From assembly GCF_030384665.1 (NCBI RefSeq), contig NC_083678.1, positions 620,001-684,000 on the forward strand: a stretch of 64,000 bases of DNA, given 5' to 3'. The notes below the pieces were generated by a model. It was given only the letters and a program-made list of their open reading frames with translations, had not been told where the DNA came from and made no database searches. This stretch comes from Lodderomyces elongisporus (lineage: Eukaryota > Ascomycota > Pichiomycetes > Serinales > Debaryomycetaceae). The position numbers were made by a program, and so were the translations under genes. Position 1 is the first letter of the stretch, and the number at the start of each line of letters is the position of its first letter. Positions 1-11,187 of the stretch are shown piece by piece.

Positions 1-581
1 TGAATAAAATTTTGAGCGTGGGAATTACAGGGAACAATAGTGGCAAGAATATGAACAAAATCAATGATGCAAAGAATTTGAGGAGCTATGGAGACGATCC
101 ATTAGCTATGATCAAACAACAACAACAACAGCAGCAGCAGCAGCAAAAACAAAAACAAAAGCAACATTACAAGCAAAAAGTCATACTGATGCAAAGGGAA
201 CCGCTGCTGTTGGAAAGGAAAGGAATCGATTTGCATCAACGAGATGAGGATAGGTATGGAGACGGATATAGAGACAGATATAGAGACAGCAAGCATAGTT
301 ATGGTCGCAATCACCTTTATAATTCGTCTCGCGACCGACATAGAATTGGTGGTAGTGATATTGGCAATGGAGAGGGTGAGGACACTGACCATAGAGCAAG
401 ACATTATAATACCACGTGTGAACAAAGAGGATATGGAAACAATAAAGACAACCAAAGTCAAAGTTTCAGACAAGGATTTCATCGCCCCCTGAGTGACCGC
501 GAGAGTAGGTATGATCGTTATCGTCCTAGGCAAGACAGCCTTTCCAACAACAGAAAAAGAGACGAGTCACCCAAAAGGTGA
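1..581 (+). CDS. C-terminal part of an Arg/Asp-rich, possibly splicing-related protein
   Basis: The reading frame is already open at base 3 and runs to a TGA at 579-581, so this is the 3' end of a gene that begins upstream of the window. About 190 codons are visible. A short motif (GDDPLAMIK) is followed by a CAA/CAG-coded glutamine run and a KQ repeat. The tail is rich in Arg, Asp, Tyr and Ser (YRDRYRD, SRDRHR) and ends KRDESPKR. Such RD/RS-rich tails are common in spliceosome-associated proteins. A DDP motif followed by a Lys/Gln stretch is also how I remember the C-terminus of yeast Cwc25, so Cwc25 is a weak candidate. Naming it needs the missing N-terminal half. Confidence 0.6.
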   Translation, partial: NKILSVGITGNNSGKNMNKINDAKNLRSYGDDPLAMIKQQQQQQQQQQKQKQKQHYKQKVILMQREPLLLERKGIDLHQRDEDRYGDGYRDRYRDSKHSYGRNHLYNSSRDRHRIGGSDIGNGEGEDTDHRARHYNTTCEQRGYGNNKDNQSQSFRQGFHRPLSDRESRYDRYRPRQDSLSNNRKRDESPKR

Positions 582-822
582 ATAATGATGTTTGATTTCA
601 AAGACTACACCATATCAAACTCAAAAAAAAAGAAAAGAAAAGAAAAGAGCTGAGATATTTTCATGAGCTGCTCTGTCTTTTTTTCCCACATATAGTTGCA
701 TCTTTATTTGAGAGATTTCGCATTCATCGGAGCTCGTTGAAACTACGTTTAGGCACTCACACAATGAACTAGAATTGTGAGGCATATATGTGAAGAAATC
801 TATATATTTAAATATATATAAG

Positions 823-853
<31 letters not shown>

Positions 854-1568
854 CGAGAGACTTGAAATATCCCATGCGAAAGCTTTTATTATATCTATGA
901 AATCTACCGAAGTTATATAAAGATATTGGGGGGGGGAAGTTGTTGATCTCAGCAACCTTGGGCTCTTTTCATGTTGGTGGTCTTTCTCTGTCACCCATTG
1001 GCCATCTGCTTCGCGCGCATCACCCATCACTCGTTGCTTATTGCTTGTTGCTCGTTGCCTGATACCGGCCGTCGCGTGAAGGATGCGTATTATTAATAGA
1101 CGAAGGTACGCGTAGATAGAGAAGAATAAGAAGAAGAAGCAAAAAAAAAAAAATTAATAGTAATAATAGTAATAAAAAAAAATAATAAAATAATAATAAT
1201 AATTACACCGCTAAGCGATAACCAACTACAATATAAGAAAGTCCAAAGAAAAAAAAAATCAGAGAAAGAGAGAAAGAGAGAAAGAGAGAGAGAGAGAGGG
1301 AAAGTTATTTGGAACCCTTAGTTTTCGAAATCGATTCATACCTTTCTTTTTCTTTTTCTTTTTCTTTTTCATTTTTCATTTTTAGTTCAACTTTTCTTTT
1401 CTTTGGTTCGTCATACCCCGTTTGCATTTCCATAATTCATCATCATACAATTGACCACTTCACAGCATTTAGTTTACATCTAGCACTAGTTCATTCACTG
1501 TTACTGGTTCTCCTACTACAACTACTACCAATTCTCTACTTATACCTATCTACATAATCAGAATTACA
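582..1568. other. Intergenic spacer upstream of CKS1
   Basis: No gene is supported. The spacer holds a TA dinucleotide run near 825-849, a run of nine G at about 929-937, A-rich runs at 1140-1200, a GA-rich stretch at 1262-1300 and a CT-rich stretch at 1340-1390 that would lie in or near the CKS1 leader. The open frames here are low-complexity and lack homology-like features. Confidence 0.7.
1108..1113. promoter_or_regulatory. MCB-type site (ACGCGT) upstream of CKS1
   Basis: This is a perfect ACGCGT palindrome about 455 bp before the CKS1 ATG. ACGCGT is the MluI cell-cycle box bound by MBF in yeasts. A single copy at this distance is only suggestive, but CKS1 is a plausible G1/S target. Confidence 0.35.
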
Positions 1569-1880
1569 ATGTCAGCAAAGCCAAGATATTTGACCGATGC
1601 CGAACGAGCAAAAGTCCTCGAGTTTCAAGATATGATCCATTATAGTCCACGTTATAGTGACGACACACACGAGTATCGACATGTAATGTTACCGAAAAAC
1701 ATGTTGAAAGTGATCCCACAGGATTACTTCAATCCAGAAACAGGGACACTAAGGATATTGCTCGAAGAAGAATGGAGGGGATTGGGGATCACCCAGAGTT
1801 TAGGATGGGTGCATTATGAAACACACGCTCCGGAGCCACATATCTTATTATTCAAAAGACCAATTAACTACGGTCAGTAA
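1569..1880 (+). CDS. CKS1: Cyclin-dependent kinase regulatory subunit Cks1/Suc1
   Basis: This 103-aa protein carries the whole Cks fold signature. It has a Tyr-rich N-terminal block ([16 protein letters not shown]) that forms part of the anion pocket, then a WRGLGI segment and [12 protein letters not shown]. It ends with [13 protein letters not shown], which holds the conserved hinge. Cks proteins bind the cyclin-dependent kinase and read phosphothreonines on its substrates, promoting multisite phosphorylation and mitotic entry. The length lies between human Cks (79 aa) and S. cerevisiae Cks1 (150 aa), because the poly-Gln tail of the latter is absent. The ATG at 1569 is the natural start and follows an A-rich context. 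Confidence 0.97.
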   Translation: MSAKPRYLTDAERAKVLEFQDMIHYSPRYSDDTHEYRHVMLPKNMLKVIPQDYFNPETGTLRILLEEEWRGLGITQSLGWVHYETHAPEPHILLFKRPINYGQ

Positions 1881-2006
1881 CCAGCCAAAGTTAATCAAAG
1901 AAGGAGCCTTTTCTCTTTCTATCTCCCTCCTCTTTTTTCCTTCTTTTTTTCATTCTTTTTTTTTTTTGTTTTTGCTTTTCATTGACTCTTTGTTGAATAA
2001 AGAGGT

Positions 2007-2066
2007 GAATGAAAGAGAGAATGAAAGAGAGAATGAAAGAGAGAATGAAAGAGAGAATGAAAGAGA
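2007..2066. repeat. 12-bp tandem repeat, about 5 copies
   Basis: The unit GAATGAAAGAGA is repeated five times in register (starts at 2007, 2019, 2031, 2043 and 2055) in the CKS1-MEC1 spacer, followed by degenerate GA-rich sequence. It is probably a length-variable minisatellite without coding role. Confidence 0.85.
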
Positions 2067-2404
2067 GAAGAGAGAAGAGATGAATTTGAATATGAGACAT
2101 ATAAATAATCTAAAGAGAGAAAGGAATTAGCAAGACAAGCTGCTATATTTTATCCGCACCAAATCCAGTGTATACCTTCTCCGTTAGACATGGCCGTCAC
2201 ATCTGGTCTTTCTTTTTCCCTTTTATCCAAACCCCCCTTTTTTTTTAGTTCTGCTTGTATAAATTGAAATGAAATAAAAAAAAAAAATACAAATGAAATA
2301 TTAATAGTTTGCATTGATAGAGTATATATATTTGTTAGTTGCGCAATTTTTTTTTATTTTTTCAGCCATACTCTCAAACATCATTCTCTCTTCATCTTCT
2401 ACAA

Positions 2405-2410
2405 ACGCGT
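2405..2410. promoter_or_regulatory. MCB-type site (ACGCGT) upstream of MEC1
   Basis: This is a perfect ACGCGT about 200 bp before the MEC1 ATG, within the distance typical for MBF sites at DNA replication and repair genes. The assignment rests on the motif and position only. Confidence 0.4.
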
Positions 2411-2607
2411 CCAAACTATTTGCGAAAACCTCGATTTTGCAGCCCCCTCACCTCCGTTCACCTTGATCTTTACTATAACCATTTCTATTACTACTATCGA
2501 CGCCACCAGCGTAAATTTTGCAATAAACTATACACCTTCTGCATAATCTTACCCGCTTTAACCAATTATCTCTTACCAAAGTTTACTCATAAACGATATG
2601 ATATGAT

Positions 2608-5600
2608 ATGACCACCACACAGAAACTCAGCTCCAAAGAGCTTTCCCAGTTTCTTTTAGATATTGAAAAGAACATCGATGATCAAGAAACGGATTTCAAA
2701 AAATTGATTCTCTACGTGTTTTTATTCACACACAACAAGATAAATGATTTCCAACTGTTAAATAAACCAGGCGATGCAGTAGAGATGTCTGTTAAGCTTA
2801 TCGACTCCATCGAGTTGATTCTTAGCAAGAAGCTTTATTTGCTAAACATGCCTTTGCATTATAATGATTTTAAATTGATACACGTCCCACAGAATATTAT
2901 GGCAAAAGGCGAGATATTATTTTATGAATGGGTCGTTTCGTTTGTGTTGCATCATATCTCAAATTTACACCTGATCCACACCACATCTGGTGTTACCATG
3001 TTGAACAAATTGAAAAGCTTATTTTTTCAAGTGATTAACTTGGTGACAACAAGGCTACACAGCTTTAAGTTTATCAAATCCTTAAGCACACTATTGATGA
3101 CAACATTGGACACTGGCGTATCGCGTTGCATGGAATATATGCAAAGTGATATTGATGCCGGACTTTTGCACTTTCAATCCATCTTGTATACGACTTGCCA
3201 TTTGTACCTAGTTGTTAATGACTACGATATCATTAACAAATGTAATATGACCTCACAAAACCACCAATTAAAACTCGAACGTATTGGTCGAAAGCTATGG
3301 TTTATTCTTGATAGAGCGAGTGCCATGGTTTCCTCAAGTGAAACAATGCAGAAAATGGCTTACAATCTCAAATCATTACTTCTTCTAAACCAAGCAGATA
3401 ATATTATACTCATGGACCTTTGTCACTGGGAACAAGTGGCATTGCTACTAAACAGGATCTCGTCTTCGATACTACAGTTTTTTCAGAAAAGAGATTATTT
3501 GATCCCACGGCTGCTACAGGATGTGGGTTTGAAGAATGATAATAAACGAAAACCACGCCATTACGATGCATTTCAACATACTATATCGATTGTGCTTTTG
3601 AAAATATATAAATTTTGTGCAACTCGTGAATTGGTGTCAAACTTTGTTTCTAGCTTTGAAGTGTTGACTCAAGCTGCTTTTGACGACGACAACAACAGCA
3701 GCAGCAACAACAACAACAACAACAACAATAACAATACTAATAATAGCAAGGAAGAAACTAATACATTGAAAGATGATGTCAACCCTGGTATTATTAAAAT
3801 CACATTACGTATTATTGCAAGAAGGATAATTGAACTGAACACTGAGTACAAGGACTTACTTGGTGCCTGGCTAGTAGAAGATTCGCCAACACCTTCTTTT
3901 AATGATGCAGAATTGAGTCAGTTAAAATTTGATTTAGAAGAGAATCCGCGCAGCAAAGAACAAGCTTTGTATTTCATTATTCGGGAAGATCTTGAGTATC
4001 ACGAGGCGAACGATTTCAGTGACGAAGTCAACTATATCGAGTGGATTAAATATCTAAAAACAACAATTAAGGAGTATCCAGAGGAGTTTGAAAATGAATT
4101 AACATTGTATACTTTGATGACTGCTTTGAGTAAGTTCCCACAACTATGTTTAGTAAATACACGAGATGGAGACATAAACAATTTCAACGAAGAAGAAAAC
4201 AAGTTTGTATCTGGACCTACACCAGTTCCAGTGCCAGTGCCAGTACCTGCACCTGCACCTGCACCCGCACCCGCATCAGCACCCGCATCAGCACCAACAT
4301 CAGCACCAACATCTTCTCATATTCCTTCTTCGTCTTGCTTTGGAACCGTTTCCAAGATGCGTCCACCTGTTAAAGCTACTACAGAATCAGTTATTTTTGA
4401 AGAAATTGTGGATCAATTTTTTCTATCACCCAATATTTTGGACCGAATTTTAAACGAGCCAGTACTTGCATGCAATTTCTTAATTATGATTTACAATTTC
4501 TACGCAGCATATATTCCCGATTTTGGCAGTTGTGAGGGAAAAGAACTTGATGAATCCAATGCACTGCATGATTTTCATGATTCTAGTGGCTCCAATGATT
4601 GGTGTAATATTCTCCTTAATCGCTTGTTGAGTATACTAGCTACTCATACAAACAGAAGTACCAGGATGCTTGTTACTCGAATCTTACCTTTGTATTTAAT
4701 CAGGGATGCGGACGAAGCAGATCTTGAACAAATATTCAAGTTTATTTTTCAAAGGATAGCACTGATTGATTTCAGCATGAGTAGCAAACGATATTTAGCA
4801 GAGTCAACTATTCAAAGCTTAATCCAGTTGGCAATGGTTTGCACTGGGGTGCGTCTCTGCGCGGTTTATTTCAAACTAATCGATTGGCTTGGAGAACCCA
4901 ACGACCAACACCAAAACTACGTTTATTGTGGATTTCTCGATATATCGCGTGCAAAGAATTTGTCAACATACAAATTGCTCTCACCTTATTTTCCAAGTAT
5001 ATCAGATTTGATAATAAAGAAACCGATTTTGTTAGACAGAATGCTTCAAGTCTTGGGTATGAGCAAGAGCTATTTTTTGAGCAGGACAAGGGACTATACG
5101 GTATGGAAGCTTTTGGAGTACCATAAAGATCCAACATTAATAAGCCAAATTGCCGAGGCATCAAACTGGTCGGTGGAAAAGTTATTAGCTCAAAACTTGC
5201 CCAAAATCTTGGCCTCGTATTTGGTAAGAGACCCCACCAATCAAAGGTATGTGGTTAAAGTATTGAGCAGTGTGTGTCCACATTATAAGCAATTCTCCAC
5301 AAGTGAGATATTCACACACATTGGGGACATTACATGGAATGTGTTATTGGAAATCCAAGTAGACCACAATCACGCAGGCGAGGTGAAAAATTTGGAACGC
5401 ATAATAGGTGCACTCGAGGTTGTAGCTACCAATGCATTGATCAGCAAAAAGCCAAAAGCAACTAATGAACACCAAAATCAAAATCAAAATCAAAATCAAG
5501 AGCGATTATCGAAATTGTTGATTGAAGAGCAAATGCTCTTGCTCGTGCAAAAGTTTAGCGATGTGACCCATCTCTTAAAAGGTGCGAAACCTTATTTGGA

Positions 5601-8600
5601 AAGAATAGCTTCTTTCCAGGCCATTTTGTACTTGATTAGAAATCATGCCGATGCATTGACATCTGCCTTGGGCCAATTGTCCACTTGTTTGCAAGCAACT
5701 TTGGAGGAGGAGGATCTTCAAATATTGACATTAACGTGCTGGCACGAATTGGTGATTCGGTTACCATCAGCACGATTAATCTCCTTAATTGATATTGTAA
5801 TCTCGATGATTTTTCAAAGATTCCAAACTTTCAACTCCGAAGCTCAAAAGATCAGTATTGAAATTTTAAAGAGAATATATTCCGAGATAAAGGATAAGCA
5901 CAACCGTTATGCTTTGTATTACCTTTCGCTTCCGTTCTTGGATTACATGTCGGATTATGGTTTTATCAAAGAGTTTCGTAATCTCAAGTCCCCATCGCGT
6001 TTGACAATTTTCCAGGAGTTTAACAGAAGGCTCTCAACAAGCAACAAGTATGTTGTGGCACAAGCACTATTTGATTTATTCAACTATTGTGAAAAGTTTC
6101 AAGTCAATTGTCAAAGAGACTATTTCAAGGATGCTAGTTTAACTTCAACAATTACATTACTCGTGCGAACAATATTTGACACTGCAACACAGTTTCAAAG
6201 TACAGATCCTCAGATCGCGTCAGATTGCGCAAAAGTTTTGGCCATCATTGGAGCATTGGATGCTAACAAGTTTCAATTCAAAACCGTTCAGCAACTGATT
6301 GTGGTGCAACACAATTTTGAAAAGAGCAACGAAAATGCACAGTTTCTAGTAGACTTGATTGAAAACTATATTTTGAAGTTGTTTTGGGCATCGAATGATC
6401 CACATCGACAATTGTTTTCTGCATATGCTATGCAAAACTTCCTTACAATAATGAACTTGGATGAAAACTCTCTAGAACGTGGCGATAGCATTTGGAATAA
6501 ATTTGGCGAGATTGCCAAGTCGACATTGACACCATTGCTCAATTCCAAATACGCGGCTCAAAAGCCCAAACCAATGAACATCAGAATCCCGTTTCTTGAT
6601 TCTAGCATGAGATACGACACATGGCTAGTTGGGTTTACATCCTATGTGTTGAGAAGAGGATGCGAGGCTGAGCCCAACGAAAAACTTAACGCAAGGCAAA
6701 AGATTTTTCAAACGTGTGCTATTCTCATCAATAAAGAAAGAGATTTGAGATTATGCCAGCATTTATTAAAGTATGCAGTCTTGAGCCACATAATGACATT
6801 GAATACAGAGGTTGTTCAGCAAATTAAAGAAGAGTTTCTTTACATCATGCAAGTTGATTTAAATGCCCTCTCTTCAGAAGAACGCAAGACACAGTTGAAG
6901 CTCTGTTTCCAAGCCGTTTTTGCTGTTTTTGACTATTTGAATGAGTGGACTTCATCAACGAGACATTATTCAAATTATCTGGTGTCACTGGACTCTACTA
7001 CTTCGGATTTATGGAGCGATAGAATTGAAGAAGTAAGCACTTTTCTTTCCCATTTTCATATGGATCTTATGGCGGCCAACTCTGTTCAATGTGACTCTTT
7101 TGAGCGTACCATTATGTATATCGAAAAACTATATCGTGAAAATCATATCAGCAACACATCGTTTATAATGGGAAATTTTAATGCTGCTCGAACATTGCAA
7201 ATGATGTATGCTAACTTAAATGATTATGATACCCTAAATGGCATTCTCAAACTATTTTCGACTAATAATGTCAAGGATAAATTGGCAGCTTTTGAGTATA
7301 GTGACAATTCAAGTCTTGCTTTTGAGTCATTTAAGGTGTCTTCAACATCAACCAACACAGCTACAATAGCAGGATCAACAGGGGCAGTAGGAGCTGATGA
7401 TCAAAATTGGAGAGGAAGCAGCACTAAGCTATTATACGCTCTCAACGAGAGAGGTGCACACGACCAGGTCTTGTCGACGTTATCTGAAAAAGCAAATTTG
7501 AATAATTGACGTCAAATCTCTTCAGATTGGTCTATATTGGGACTTAAATCTGCTATATATGCAGGTGATATTGACAAACTTCGTAGCTGGTTGGAGGTTA
7601 CCGATACAGTGGGCATACCGGATGATGTGGAAACATCCGTCACCTACGAATTAGCTCGTTCTTTGCTCTTTTTATCGAATAGAGATTCCAATGCGGTTAA
7701 AGGTTCTGTGAAATCAATTTATAATTCCGCGGGCCAATCGCTTGTGCCATCTTTCTCCTCTAATTTCAGTAAGAACGTGTCCCTTATGAACCAACTTCAC
7801 TCAACATACGATTTAGAAGAGGTATTAAAGTCTCAAGGGTCGAGCGACATTTGGAAAATCAGGCTAACAAACACAGATCAGGATTATGAAACACAAATGC
7901 GGATCTTGAGCACACATATTGTGGCTCTCCAATTTCTTGGCCTCAACGAAAAAGTATCTAATATGCTTTTACTTGAATCTGAATTAGCAAGAGAAAACGG
8001 TCGTTTTGATGTTTCTACAAAAGCAGTGGTTAGGGCAATGGCTTTAGACAATCCATTTGCAAACGTTGAATTTGCAAAATTATTATGGACGCAAGGCAAA
8101 CAATCTGAAGCGATTAAATCTATTCTGGAAACATTGGCCAACCCGCCTTCAACAGACCCAAAATTAATGGCAAGAGTACAATTGCAATACGCAAACTGGC
8201 TTGATGAGTCCAACCATGTGTCTGCACGCCAAATCATTGAGGAATATAAAAAAGCATTCAATATGGATAAAGAGTATGAAAAATCATGCTATGACATTGG
8301 GAAATACTATAGTAAATTAATGGAAACATCTCTGGAAAAATCAGGGTTGTACGAGCATCTTACTGTGCGGAATTACTTAAGAGCAGTGTCACTAAGCACG
8401 CGATATATTTTTGAAGCATTGCCCAAACTAATAACAGTATGGCTAGATTTTGCAAAGCGTCCAAAAAAAACCAAGTCTGCAGAGAAAATACTTCTTCAAA
8501 TGGTGGGCGATGTCAATGCTAGTCTCAAAAGCATTCCAAACTATATCTGGTATACGGCACTCACGCAAATCCTTTCGCGAATTATCCATGACCATGAACC

Positions 8601-10029
8601 TTCATTCCGTATTTTGGCAACGATTGTTACGAACCTCATCAAGGAGTTTCCGCGTCATAGTCTTTGGTATGTGCTATCACACGTTTATTCTACTGATCCC
8701 AAACGGAAACAAAGGGTAGAAACGATTTTGGATGTACTTAAACGGTCAAAAAGGACTAAGGATGGCGAGTTAATAGTAGGTGCTCAGAACTTATTTTCAA
8801 AGTTTATCGAAATTGCCTCTAAACAAGTTGCAAAATCGCCCAAAACCAAACAATTGTCCTTGTCCAGATATTTCGGCGTTTTGGATCCTCGCCAACCTCA
8901 CACAGAGTTGGTTATTCCAGTGCAATCCAATTTGCAAATTCGATTACCTCAAAGTGAAACAACAATATATACAAGCTTTCCTAAATCTGCTTCTGTGACA
9001 TTTGATGGCTTTGACGACGTGGTGAATATTTTTTTCTCTTTGCAAATGCCGAGACAAATCACTATTCGCGGGTCAGATGGTAAGCCGTATAGATTGATGA
9101 TTAAAAGCGACGATACCAGAAAAGATGCCAAGGTGGTTGAGTTCACTACAATGGTCAATAGAATTTTACAGGCGAGTTCAGAAGCTAGGAAGAGAAACTT
9201 GAGTGTGGCTAATTACTCGGTGATACCTTTATCAGAGAAAATAGGAGTCATTGAGTTTGTAGTCGATGTGCAGACGATGAAAAGTATTATAACAGAAGAA
9301 AGAAGACGAAGGAATAAGGTTGTTAATGAAAGAAAGATATTTATGGCTCTCGAACTGGCTCAAAAATTTATCAAAGAAAAAAGACCGGATGAAAATGGCT
9401 TGAAGATGCAAGCTTTAGTCGAATTGTTTCAAGGTATTCTTGACAAGAATGAGCCACTTTTGCACCACTGGTTTGTTGAAGAATTTTCAGATCCCAGTTC
9501 GTGGTATATTGCGCGAAATGAATTCACGAGATCTTCTGCAGTAATGTCGATTGTTGGATACTTAATAGGGCTAGGTGATCGTCATTGTGAAAACATTTTG
9601 CTCTTCAAAAAGAGTGGTGCTGTTTTACACATTGACTTTGATTGTTTGTTTGAGAAGGGGAAATCACTACCTACTCCTGAGGTTGTTCCTTTTAGATTGA
9701 CACAAAATATGGTTGATGCTATGGGAATATGCGGAGTAGATGGAGGTTTTCGAGTCTCATGCGAGGTTGTTGGAAAACTACTTCGAAGCAATGAGCAGTC
9801 TTTGATGAACATATTGGAGAATTTGCTATACGATCCACTTTTGGATTGGAAAATTAACCAGAATCCTCAACACGATCTTTCAAAAGTCAGGAAAAAAATC
9901 CGTGGGTTGATAAATGAAGACGAAGGTTTGGCCATGAATGTGCATGGTCAAGTAGATGTACTAATCCAGGAGGCAACATCCATAGAACGCTTAGCGCGAA
10001 TGTATGGTGGGTGGTCTGCGTATGTTTAG
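2608..10029 (+). CDS. MEC1: ATR-family checkpoint kinase Mec1, interrupted by one in-frame TGA
   Basis: Mec1 is the nuclear PI3K-like Ser/Thr kinase that, with its partner Ddc2, senses RPA-coated single-stranded DNA and drives the S-phase and damage checkpoint. Two frames in the same phase (2608-7509 and the stretch from 7510 to 10029) together give about 2,473 codons, close to the roughly 2,350 aa of other yeast Mec1 proteins. The first part holds helical HEAT-like repeats and ends in the start of the FAT domain. The second carries the rest of FAT and the kinase domain: LMIKSDDTRKDAK with the ATP-binding Lys, catalytic GLGDRHCEN near residue 2320, and HIDFDCLFEKG as the metal-binding segment. 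It closes with a FATC tail ending GGWSAYV. An Asn-rich run (about 3697-3750) and a Pro/Ala/Ser repeat (about 4216-4314) are low-complexity insertions in the helical part. A TGA at 7507 splits the frame; see that entry. Confidence 0.95.
7507..7509 (+). other. In-frame TGA inside MEC1
   Basis: The codons read AAT AAT TGA CGT CAA ATC. Both sides stay in one frame and both look like FAT-domain sequence: a helical repeat ending LSEKANLNN before the stop, and DWSILGLKSAIYAGD after it. The stop would remove the kinase and FATC domains and so destroy an essential or near-essential checkpoint function. I see no intron that would explain it: no GTATGT-like donor and no TACTAAC-like branch site lie near, although TCTTCAG at 7519-7525 resembles an acceptor. 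Candidate explanations are a base error, a strain-specific null allele, or stop-codon readthrough (C at +4 favours leakiness). A base error is the simplest. Confidence 0.9.
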
Positions 10030-10283
10030 AATGTATATACATGCACATATGAGTTTAAAGCAAAAGAAAAAAGTAAAAGGAAATCAAACTCTTTCAAAAC
10101 TTTCTACGACACGTATGTTAATACGTAAAATATTTGTAGCCAGAATAAAACCAAAAAAAAAAAACACAGTTACAAATTGATCTATTCTTACATTTATAAT
10201 TTTAATTGGTGCAAGCCACAAAAGCGAAAAGAAGACCAAAAAATTTCTTCAAGACCGAGACAAAAAAAATAAAGCATAAAATC
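10030..10283. other. MEC1 3' region up to the tRNA gene
   Basis: This AT-rich spacer contains poly-A runs. The A-run near 10260-10270 is, on the minus strand, the T-run expected to terminate Pol III transcription of the neighbouring tRNA. Confidence 0.5.
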
Positions 10284-10355
10284 CTCCCTTGCGGGGAATC
10301 GAACCCCGATCTGCTCGGTGAAAGCGAACCGTGATAGCCATTACACTACAAAGGA
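10284..10355 (-). tRNA. tE(UUC): tRNA-Glu (anticodon UUC)
   Basis: Read on the minus strand, a 72-nt cloverleaf forms. The acceptor arm pairs TCCTTTG with CAAGGGA, followed by discriminator G. The D arm carries TAGTGTAATGG (A box). The anticodon loop CTTTCAC gives anticodon TTC. The T arm contains GGTTCGATTCC (B box) flanked by complementary GGG/CCC. The anticodon stem GTTCG/CGAGC pairs with one G-U. No intron is present. The downstream minus-strand sequence is T-rich, as expected of a Pol III terminator. LTR-element insertions lie directly upstream of the 5' end. Confidence 0.95.
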
Positions 10356-10368
10356 TTTTTGTATACAT

Positions 10369-10771
10369 TGATTTATAATATCTTCCTTTTTTGCGGTATT
10401 TCTCTTTGACAGATCTGGGTTCCTTGGAACTTGCATCAAGGATCTGTGTGTATGTGGTTAAGTTCTTGTATTCGCATATAACGCACTGCACGTTATATGG
10501 AACTACTCTATAGTAAACCTCTACTATGTGTCGGTGTCTGACTCTCAAAACAAGTTGATTTCTAAATAAAATATAAACCAAAATCGAGTGAGCAAAGTCC
10601 CTCTTTTATATTCGAACTTTTCTCATCTTCGTACTATGAACTGTTACTTCCTAAACACAACTAACTCACAACATAATTACTATGTTGAAATTAGACAACA
10701 ACAATGAAGGCTATGCTAAATTGAAACAATAAGTTCTATTCTAACGTATTCTCTGAATCCGATATAGAACA
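10369..10771 (-). mobile_element. Solo LTR of a diverged Ty3/gypsy-type element with a 5-bp target duplication
   Basis: On the minus strand this 403-bp unit begins TGTTCTATATCGGA and ends TTATAAATCA, the same termini as the LTRs of the adjacent composite element. It shares their layout: a TATA-like box (ATATAAAAGAGGGACTT), then a block containing TTTAGAAATCAACTTG and a 3' block with TGCAAGTTC. Identity elsewhere is low, so it is an older or separate subfamily member. The 5 bp on each side are identical, TACAT at 10364-10368 and at 10772-10776, which is a perfect target duplication. Its edge is 13 bp from the 5' end of tRNA-Glu, the position expected near a Pol III start and typical of Ty3-like integration. 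No internal region remains, as expected after LTR-LTR recombination. Confidence 0.85.
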
Positions 10772-10777
10772 TACATG

Positions 10778-11149
10778 TGTTGTATATCGGACCTTAGGTA
10801 CGATTAGAATAGGACTCAAGAAAATTGACGTCACATTTTCTCATGTGATTTTGTGGTTTCGCGGATTGTAAGATGAGATGTAGCACATACGCTGCGTATT
10901 GCTACGTAAATAGTTTTCGTTATGTATCAAGCCAGACTATAAAAGGAGGACTTGCGCTCTCGAATTTAGTTTATAGTTTCTACTTAGAAATCAACTTGCG
11001 TTTCAACAAAAAAAGTGTTTAAGACATTCAACAGTTTGTAGAAGGTACAACAGTAGTTAGTTGTGCCACATACCACATTCCGAAGAACTCATAACCTTGT
11101 TGCAAGTTCAAGGTTGACTCAACTATCATATTAAGGACATTATAAATCA
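10778..11149 (+). repeat. Left LTR of the composite element
   Basis: This 372-bp LTR starts TGTTGTATATCGG and ends TATAAATCA. It contains a TATA box (CTATAAAAGGAGG near 10937) and is followed two bases later by a tRNA-iMet type primer site. It differs from the right LTR by roughly twenty substitutions or small indels, mostly in the U3 half. Confidence 0.85.
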
Positions 11150-11151
11150 TC

Positions 11152-11159
11152 TGGTAGCG
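11152..11159 (+). other. Primer-binding site (left arm)
   Basis: TGGTAGCG lies two bases after the LTR end. It matches the complement of the initiator tRNA-Met 3' end used as primer by Ty1 and Ty3. Assignment is from established knowledge of yeast LTR elements. Confidence 0.8.
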
Positions 11160-11187
11160 TCGCTTCTATAATATTCTTAATATCACC

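Larger units (their letters stand above)
1881..2607. other. Intergenic spacer between CKS1 and MEC1
   Basis: The first part is a T-rich tract, probably the CKS1 3' region. It is followed by a 12-bp tandem repeat at 2007-2066, then AT-rich DNA and the presumed MEC1 promoter. No RNA gene or credible protein-coding frame was seen. Confidence 0.7.

Noticed and set aside
7454..7525. A 72-nt intron that would remove the MEC1 stop in frame
   Set aside because: It keeps the frame, but the donor (GTGCAC) and the lack of a TACTAAC-like branch site do not fit yeast introns, and the removed sequence looks like genuine helical FAT sequence.
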